Assembly: GCA_024642245.1 (NCBI GenBank)
Contig: JAHEBM010000004.1
Coordinates: 1-64,000, forward strand
Length of the DNA stretch: 64,000 nucleotides
Reading direction: 5' to 3'
Source: Haliea sp.
GTDB taxonomy: Bacteria; Pseudomonadota; Gammaproteobacteria; Pseudomonadales; Halieaceae
Below, in pieces: positions 58,799 to 64,000 of this stretch (positions are counted from its first letter, which is position 1; every line of letters starts with the position of its first letter). Below the pieces are notes generated by a model. It had not been told where the DNA came from. It searched no databases and worked only from the letters and a program-made list of their open reading frames with translations. The position numbers and the translations under genes were made by a program.

Positions 58799-59769
58799 GC
58801 TTTGGGGAGCTGCCGGGGCAGTGTGCCAAAGCCGGCCAGTTCGGCCATGCGGGTGAACAGTTCGAAGATGTCGGTGGTGGCGCCCGATCCGGAAAATTCG
58901 CGGTACAGCGAGTCGACATTGACTGCGATCCGCTCCGGGTCCGACCAGGCGGAATACTCCCTGAGCTCAATGTCCTTTGCCGCCTCCAGGGCGTCCATGC
59001 CCGCATCGTAACGGATCCGTGCCTGGTCGCGGACGTACTCGAGATATTGCCTGACCCCGGCTACGCCACGCTTGTCGGTAACCGGACCGTGCCCGGGAAC
59101 AATGTGTTCGACGTCCATGGCCTCGATCAGCTCGCATGCCCGAATCCAGTTGGCGATCGGTCCCTGCCACATGATGGGAGTACCTTCGATAAACAGAATG
59201 TCGCCGGTGAAAACCGATTTGTCCCGTGGCGAGTGAACCAGTACGTCCCCCCGGGTATGGGCGGGGCCTACCTCGATCAGGTGGACGGGCTTGTCGCCGA
59301 CGAGGATATCCAGGTGGCCGTCGAAAGTAGCGGTCGGCGGGGTGTGCCGAATGCCGGCGAACTGGAACTGCCCAAAGCAGTGTAGAAAATACTCGCCTAC
59401 CTTGCCCATGCCGGCTGCCGCTTCCATGATGGCAGCCATGGCCTGGGGTGGCAGTTCGTTCATTTCCGCTGCTGATGCGGTGGAGGCAATGATACGGGCA
59501 CCGCGCACCAGTTCGTTGCCGTGGCAATGGTCCCCGTTGGCGTGGGTATTGACCAGTGTGTTGATCGTGCCTGCCCGACGTTCTGCCTTGCGCATGGCAC
59601 GCAGCATTTCGTCGGTAAGTGCCAGGTCGAACAGGGTGTCGACCAGCAGCGATTCTTCGCCGTCCACAATCAGCCCCGCGTTGCTCCAGCCCCAGCTGGC
59701 GTGGGGCGCCAGCCAGGCATAGGCACCGTCCGTGAGGGTCTGTAGCCCGGGTTTGGGTGGTTTTGTCAT
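58795..59769 (-). CDS. MBL-fold metallo-hydrolase with HxNxDH metal motif
   Basis: The 324-residue protein has the metallo-beta-lactamase fold: the metal site reads THANGDHCHGN, so the second histidine of HxHxDH is Asn78 between His76 and Asp80-His81; further ligands are EVGPAHTRGDVLV and VPGHGPV. This variant is found in a subgroup of MBL hydrolases with FTGDILFIEGTPIMWQGP. No signal peptide is visible. It is the first gene of the three-gene unit running to 57425 and overlaps the peptidase gene by 4 nt (ATGA). The substrate is unknown. Confidence 0.85.
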   Translation of the reverse strand: MTKPPKPGLQTLTDGAYAWLAPHASWGWSNAGLIVDGEESLLVDTLFDLALTDEMLRAMRKAERRAGTINTLVNTHANGDHCHGNELVRGARIIASTASAAEMNELPPQAMAAIMEAAAGMGKVGEYFLHCFGQFQFAGIRHTPPTATFDGHLDILVGDKPVHLIEVGPAHTRGDVLVHSPRDKSVFTGDILFIEGTPIMWQGPIANWIRACELIEAMDVEHIVPGHGPVTDKRGVAGVRQYLEYVRDQARIRYDAGMDALEAAKDIELREYSAWSDPERIAVNVDSLYREFSGSGATTDIFELFTRMAELAGFGTLPRQLPKA

Positions 59770-59894
59770 GCGTTTGCCCCGCCGCGAGTCCAGCGCACAG
59801 TTTACGCAGATTTGCCGTGGAATGCAGGCGCAAGGTTTTCTACAGGGCCTACAATCTGGTTTAATGCGGAACCCGACTACGCTGGAAGCTTCGC

Positions 59895-60638
59895 ATGAAC
59901 GCCATTCGCTCTACGCTGGTTTTTACCTGGCTGGTGCTTTCACTGATTCCCTGCGGTATAGCGCTGTTGCTGGCGTCCCTGTTCCTGAAAGATGAAAAGG
60001 TGTGGTGGTGGTTTGCCGTGCCCTGGCTGCGGGGAGTGGTCGAGGCGGCCAGGCTGATCGGTGGCGTGAAATACCGCCTGCATGGGGAGGAGAACCTGCC
60101 TTCGGCCACAGATATGCGCAGGGTCATACTCTGCCCCAAGCACCAGTCCACCTGGGAGACCTTTTTCTTTCCCAGCATGACCTCGCATCCGCTGGCGTAT
60201 GTGTTCAAGAAAGAACTCCTGCGGATCCCCTTTTTTGGCTGGAGCATCGGCGCCCTCAATATGATTCACATTGACCGGAGCAAGGGCAAGGAGGCATGGA
60301 ACAAGGTGGCGGAGCAGGGCAGGGTATTGATGGATCGTGGTAAGTGGATGATCATGTTCCCCGAGGGCACCCGCACCGAGCGCGGCACCAAGGGTAGTTA
60401 CAAGCTTGGCGCCACCCGTCTCGCGGTGGCTACCGGCGCCTATGTCATACCGATAGCCGTCACGTCCGGCCGGTGCTGGCCAAGGCGTTCGTTTTCGTTT
60501 ATTCCCGGTACCATCGACGTATCGATCGGACAGCCGGTCTGCGCCGAGGGGCGGGAAGCGGGCGAACTGATGGATGAAGTGGAGCGCTGGATCGAAGCGG
60601 AAATGCACCGGCTCGACCCCGGCGCCTACGAACACTAA
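59895..60638 (+). CDS. Lysophospholipid acyltransferase (PlsC family)
   Basis: The 247-residue protein begins with a membrane helix (about 9-31, TWLVLSLIPCGIALLLASLFL) and has the acyltransferase motifs HQSTWE (about 83-88, HX4E variant of HX4D) and FPEGTR (about 155-160). It transfers an acyl group to lysophosphatidate or a related acceptor at the inner membrane. It is the first gene of a plus-strand run; a DUF1145 gene follows after 15 nt. Confidence 0.9.
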   Translation: MNAIRSTLVFTWLVLSLIPCGIALLLASLFLKDEKVWWWFAVPWLRGVVEAARLIGGVKYRLHGEENLPSATDMRRVILCPKHQSTWETFFFPSMTSHPLAYVFKKELLRIPFFGWSIGALNMIHIDRSKGKEAWNKVAEQGRVLMDRGKWMIMFPEGTRTERGTKGSYKLGATRLAVATGAYVIPIAVTSGRCWPRRSFSFIPGTIDVSIGQPVCAEGREAGELMDEVERWIEAEMHRLDPGAYEH

Positions 60639-60653
60639 TTTAAGGAGGAGACT

Positions 60654-60902
60654 ATGTCTGCTGGAAAAACAGGCTGCCTGGTGGTGTATGTGGTGCTTGC
60701 ACTGCTGGCACTGTCCGAGGCCGGCACCACGGTAGGGACCTTGGCCATTTGGGCCTTACTGGTTGTGGCGGTGGTGCACAGTATTGAGATGGTGATCTTT
60801 TTGCCGCTCTGCCGGCAGTCATCAGGGTCACTCCCGGCTAACCTGTTGCAGGTATTCCTGTTCGGGTATTTCCATATGATCGAAATGAAGGCCCAGTCAT
60901 GA
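60654..60902 (+). CDS. DUF1145 small membrane protein
   Basis: The 82-residue protein has two or three membrane helices (about 8-30 and 31-52) and the conserved HSIEMVIFLP and GYFHMIEMK motifs of DUF1145 (YhhL-like). Function is unknown. AAGGAGG lies 5 nt before the ATG. The next gene starts 4 nt before its stop (ATGA). Confidence 0.82.
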   Translation: MSAGKTGCLVVYVVLALLALSEAGTTVGTLAIWALLVVAVVHSIEMVIFLPLCRQSSGSLPANLLQVFLFGYFHMIEMKAQS

Positions 60903-61618
60903 CCATTCAGACACGCCTTGTGGAATACCGTCACGGCGACCTGGTACTGGAGGGTTTACTCGCCTGGGATGATGCCCTCAGGGGGCCCCGGCCGGCGGTT
61001 GCCATCTCCCATACCTGGGCTGGGCGCAGTGTATTCGAGGAGGGCAAGGCACAGGTGCTGGCGCAGCAGGGTTACGTCGGTTTCGCCATCGATATGTACG
61101 GCAAGGGAGTGAGAGGTGGCACACCCGAGGAAAGTACCGCGTTGATGACGCCGTTGATGCAGGACCGGCCATTACTGCAACAGCGCATCACCAATGCGGT
61201 GACCGTGTTGCGGGAGCAGTCGGAGGTAGACCCGGGCCGGGTTGCGGCGATCGGGTACTGCTTTGGCGGTCTGTGCGTGCTGGATCTGGCGCGCACCGGC
61301 AGCGACGTCAGGGGAGTTGCGAGTTTTCACGGCCTGTTCGGCGCCCCGGGCAATACCCGGGGGAATAAGATCAGTGCCAGCGTGCTGTGCCTGCACGGCT
61401 ACGATGACCCAATGGTTCCGCCACAAGCCGTGCTCGACCTGGCTTCGGAACTGACGGGGGCGGGCGCGGACTGGCAGGTTCACGCATACGGGAATACGGT
61501 ACACTCGTTTACCAATCCGGAAGCCGACAACGTCGCCATGGGTGCCGCTTACGATCGCAGGGCCGATCGCCGCTCGTCCCTGGCATTGTCACATTTCCTG
61601 GAAGAGATTTTCGCCTGA
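60899..61618 (+). CDS. Dienelactone hydrolase family protein
   Basis: The 239-residue alpha/beta hydrolase has the family triad: nucleophile Cys in IGYCFGGLCVLDLA, Asp in LHGYDDPMVPP and His in NTVHSFTNPEAD. Cysteine in place of serine is characteristic of the family. It hydrolyses lactones or related esters; the natural substrate is unknown. It overlaps the DUF1145 gene and ends 14 bp from the convergent alcohol dehydrogenase. Confidence 0.9.
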   Translation: MTIQTRLVEYRHGDLVLEGLLAWDDALRGPRPAVAISHTWAGRSVFEEGKAQVLAQQGYVGFAIDMYGKGVRGGTPEESTALMTPLMQDRPLLQQRITNAVTVLREQSEVDPGRVAAIGYCFGGLCVLDLARTGSDVRGVASFHGLFGAPGNTRGNKISASVLCLHGYDDPMVPPQAVLDLASELTGAGADWQVHAYGNTVHSFTNPEADNVAMGAAYDRRADRRSSLALSHFLEEIFA

Positions 61619-61632
61619 GAGCGACCCCTACG

Positions 61633-62616
61633 TCAGGGCACCAGCACAGCCGCGCCGTTAAAACGGCCCTGCCGCAAGTCGTCCAGCGCCTCATTTGCGC
61701 GCTCCAGCGGGTACCGGTGAACAGTGGTGTGAACCGGTATAGCGGCTGCCAGTGGCAGGAACTCCGCACCGTCGCGGCGGGTGAGGTTGGCAACTGAGCA
61801 GATTTCTCTCTCGCCCCACAGTAAATCGTAGGAAAAGGCCGGTATCCGCGACATGTGGATGCCCGCGCATACCACCCGCCCACCCTTGCGAACTGCCCCC
61901 AGCGCCAGTGGAACCAGCTCCCCCTCCGGAGCGAAAATAATGGCCCCGTCGAGCGGCTGGGGCGGCTTTTGTCGCGAGTCGCCGACCCAGGTCGCCCCCA
62001 GTTCGCTGGCAAACGCCTGAGCGGTGGTGTCACCGGGCCGGGTGAAAGCGAAGACCTGCTGGTTTCTGTGGCGGGCCACCTGGGCAAGAATATGGGCGGC
62101 GGCGCCAAAGCCATACAGGCCAATGGTGTCGGCGGTATCCAGCAGGCGGTAGGCGCGGTAGCCGATCAGTCCCGCGCACAGCAGGGGCGCTGCCTGCAGG
62201 TCGTCGTAGCGGTCGGGTAGCTCGAAGCAGTAGCTGGCATCGGCCACGGTGTATTCGGCAAAGCCACCATTGATCTGGTAGCCGGTGTAGCGAGCGGTAT
62301 CGCACAGGTTTTCCCGGTCGTGCCGGCAGTACCAGCAGTGCCCGCAACTGCCACCCAGCCAGGGTACACCCACTCGCTGGCCGGGCCTGAAGCCGCCCGT
62401 GTCGGTGCCCAGGGCGACCACCTCGCCGACGATCTGGTGGCCCGGAATGAGGGGCAGGGCAGGCTCGGTGAGTTCGCCGTCGACCACATGCAGGTCGGTC
62501 CGGCAGATGCCACAGGCTTTTACCTTCAACAGTAACTGGCCCGGCCCGGGACTCGGTCTTGGCAGTTCCCTCAGTTCGAGTGGCGCGCGGGGGCGGGACA
62601 TGACCATCGCCCGCAT
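61633..62616 (-). CDS. Zinc-dependent alcohol dehydrogenase (MDR family)
   Basis: The 327-residue protein has catalytic zinc ligands in GICRTDLHVVDGEL and PGHQIVGEVVALG, the structural zinc site CGHCWYCRHDRENLCD, and a cofactor-binding fold with GLYGFGAAAHILAQVA in place of the usual GxGxxG. It is closest to the AdhP/propanol-type group. It oxidises an alcohol with NAD(P)+. The ATG at 62616 overlaps the stop of the polyphosphate kinase gene upstream (TGATG), so the two are probably co-transcribed. Confidence 0.88.
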   Translation of the reverse strand: MRAMVMSRPRAPLELRELPRPSPGPGQLLLKVKACGICRTDLHVVDGELTEPALPLIPGHQIVGEVVALGTDTGGFRPGQRVGVPWLGGSCGHCWYCRHDRENLCDTARYTGYQINGGFAEYTVADASYCFELPDRYDDLQAAPLLCAGLIGYRAYRLLDTADTIGLYGFGAAAHILAQVARHRNQQVFAFTRPGDTTAQAFASELGATWVGDSRQKPPQPLDGAIIFAPEGELVPLALGAVRKGGRVVCAGIHMSRIPAFSYDLLWGEREICSVANLTRRDGAEFLPLAAAIPVHTTVHRYPLERANEALDDLRQGRFNGAAVLVP

Positions 62617-64000
62617 CAGGACTGCGGCTCCAGCGCCTGGCGGATGGTCTGGCAGAATGTTTTCAGGATCTGGACTCGCGCGTAGGGCTTGTCGTTGCCG
62701 GCCACCAGGGTCCAGGGCGCCTGGTGTGTGCTGGTATGGCTGACCATCTGGTCCACGGCCAGTTCGTACTCGTGCCACTTGTCCCGGTTGCGCCAGTCAT
62801 CCTGGGTGAGCTTGTGCTGCTTGTGTGGGGTCTCCTGGCGCGCGAGGAAGCGCTGTTCCTGCTCGTCCTCGCTAATGTGTATCCAGAACTTGAGCAGGAT
62901 GACCCCATGCTCCACCAGCTGGTTTTCGAAGCGGTTGATCTCGTTGTAGGCACGGTGCCATTGGGCCGCAGTGGCGAACTGTTCAACACGCTCCACCAGC
63001 ACCCGGCCATACCACGACCTGTCAAAGAAAGTGCAGCGCCCATCCCGCTGCAACTGCCGCCAGAAACGCCACAGGTAGTGATGCGCGCGCTCTTCGTCCG
63101 TGGGGGCGGCGAACTGGACCAGTCGAAACAGCCGTGGGTCGATGGCCCGCGTGACCCGCCTGATGGCGGAGCCCTTGCCTGCGGCGTCCCAGCCCTCGAA
63201 CACGGCCACCACGGAACGTTTCTCCAGGTAGGCACGCCAACCGAGGTCTCGCAGCTCTGCCTGGTACATCGACAGCTGCGATTTGTAGCTGTCGCGATCC
63301 AGCGCCAGTGACAGGTCTACGCTGTCCAGCACGGTGGGCTGCTTGCCCACGAGCGGTTCACTCTCCCGGGTTGGCGGGGCGGCGCCGGCGGGTTGCTGGC
63401 TCGCGCGGTACTCCATGGCTTCGAGTATCAGCTCTCCGGCGGTTATATCCCGGTAGTTACGATCTTCCGCCTCTATGAGCTGCCAGGGTGTGTGGCTGGA
63501 GTCGGTGGCCAGGATGAGCTGTTCCGATACCTCCAGGGTACGATTGTATTTGCCGCGTAACTCGTAGGGGTGGTCGGTAGCCGTCTGGCGATGTGGTGAG
63601 GCATCCTGCAGGCGGGCCTGCTGGGTATCGTTGCTGATGTGTAGCCAGAGCTTGATGACCAGTGCGCCGTCGTCGGTAAGCAATCGCTCGAAGGACTCGA
63701 TCTGCTTGCAGTAAAGGGCAAATTCCTCCGTGTCCATGTCGCCGGCCACGGCGGCCTGCGCCGGCCGGGTATACCAGGAGCCGAGGAATATGCCGATCTG
63801 CCCCCGGGCGGGCAGGCTGCGCCAGAAACGCCAGAAGAACGGCCGGGACTCCTCCTCGTCGGAGTGTTCCCAGAAAGTATTGGTCTCTATCCAGCGAGGA
63901 TCCATCCACTCGTTGAGTTGTTGCACCAGGGAGCCCTTGCCGGCCCCGTCCAGGCCTGCCACGACAATGATCACCGGGTAATCCTGCTTGGCCAGGTCCA
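62616..64000 (-). CDS. Polyphosphate:AMP phosphotransferase (two-domain PPK2), 5' end beyond window
   Basis: About 461 residues are visible. There are two PPK2 domains, each with a P-loop: GLDGAGKGS near the visible N terminus and GWDAAGKGSAIRR near the middle, each followed by a lid region (ARQETPHKQHKLT). The second domain carries FFDRSWYGRVLVERVE. Two-domain proteins of this kind transfer phosphate from polyphosphate to AMP. The sequence continues without a stop to the window edge, with LAKQDYPVIIVVAGLDG upstream of the GTG at 63974, so the true start lies outside. Confidence 0.9.
   Translation of the reverse strand, partial: DLAKQDYPVIIVVAGLDGAGKGSLVQQLNEWMDPRWIETNTFWEHSDEEESRPFFWRFWRSLPARGQIGIFLGSWYTRPAQAAVAGDMDTEEFALYCKQIESFERLLTDDGALVIKLWLHISNDTQQARLQDASPHRQTATDHPYELRGKYNRTLEVSEQLILATDSSHTPWQLIEAEDRNYRDITAGELILEAMEYRASQQPAGAAPPTRESEPLVGKQPTVLDSVDLSLALDRDSYKSQLSMYQAELRDLGWRAYLEKRSVVAVFEGWDAAGKGSAIRRVTRAIDPRLFRLVQFAAPTDEERAHHYLWRFWRQLQRDGRCTFFDRSWYGRVLVERVEQFATAAQWHRAYNEINRFENQLVEHGVILLKFWIHISEDEQEQRFLARQETPHKQHKLTQDDWRNRDKWHEYELAVDQMVSHTSTHQAPWTLVAGNDKPYARVQILKTFCQTIRQALEPQS

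Noticed and set aside
1-64000. tRNA, rRNA, CRISPR arrays, insertion sequences, prophage genes or integrases
   Set aside because: None was recognised on either strand; gene content and composition look like ordinary chromosome.

Overview
The window is a dense, high-GC chromosomal segment with about 60 protein genes, short intergenic gaps, uniform base composition and no tRNA, rRNA, CRISPR array, insertion sequence or prophage. TonB-dependent receptors, a class I DAHP synthase, ExeA/ExeB (GspA/GspB), SlyX, YigZ, YciH and a CrbS/CrbR-type acetate two-component locus point to a Gammaproteobacterium. The mix of LLM oxidoreductases, acyl-CoA dehydrogenase pairs, a sulfotransferase/DUF1214 pair and a B12-scavenging operon would suit a marine Halieaceae-like heterotroph, but that placement is inference because no phylogenetic marker is present.

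Layout. 1-3287: truncated HxlR regulator and a TonB receptor, closed by a bidirectional terminator. 3374-10227 (minus): a cobalamin uptake operon with a sigma70-like promoter, a cobalamin riboswitch, btuB, cobO, btuC, btuD and btuF, followed by metY (O-acetylhomoserine sulfhydrylase), which may belong to the same unit. 10271-13933: two tandem 20-bp boxes, then DUF501, a cytochrome c5-like lipoprotein, an exported FAD lactone-oxidase-like enzyme and an exported PLP enzyme of the D-threonine aldolase/D-serine dehydratase fold. The last three look like an extracytoplasmic redox module. 13942-23241: yigZ, a CorA-like transporter, a circularly permuted ATP-grasp/alpha-E pair, aroG, an LLM oxidoreductase, a PerM/AI-2E protein, a class II aldolase and a DUF481 outer-membrane protein.

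23424-34980 is the most coherent system: a CrbS-like hybrid (SLC5 transporter, PAS, histidine kinase, receiver), a VOC protein, a CrbR-like LuxR regulator, a DcaP-type porin, a DUF4212 plus sodium:solute symporter pair, a small secreted protein, a cNMP/CBS/DUF294 protein and a DnaQ-like exonuclease. A decamer GACCAARGTC occurs twice in the crbR/porin intergenic region and once before DUF4212. In front of the porin and DUF4212 it sits exactly 26 nt upstream of a -10-like hexamer, a good candidate operator for this regulator.

35009-42871: LLM oxidoreductase, sulfotransferase and DUF1214 protein, MscS channel, and a nitronate monooxygenase diverging from a PadR regulator. The spacer between the last two holds a ~100-bp triplication of the monooxygenase 5' end and two 18-bp PadR-like operators. 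42987-50888: exeA/exeB, glnK-amtB, yciH, slyX and two acyl-CoA dehydrogenases. 50925-64000: exported amidohydrolase, a degenerate TM0106-type nuclease homologue with a long disordered tail, epoxide hydrolase, an SRPBCC-SDR fusion, a three-gene unit (MBL hydrolase, HExxH peptidase-like protein, small basic protein), PlsC acyltransferase, DUF1145 protein, dienelactone hydrolase, alcohol dehydrogenase and a polyphosphate:AMP phosphotransferase cut by the window edge.
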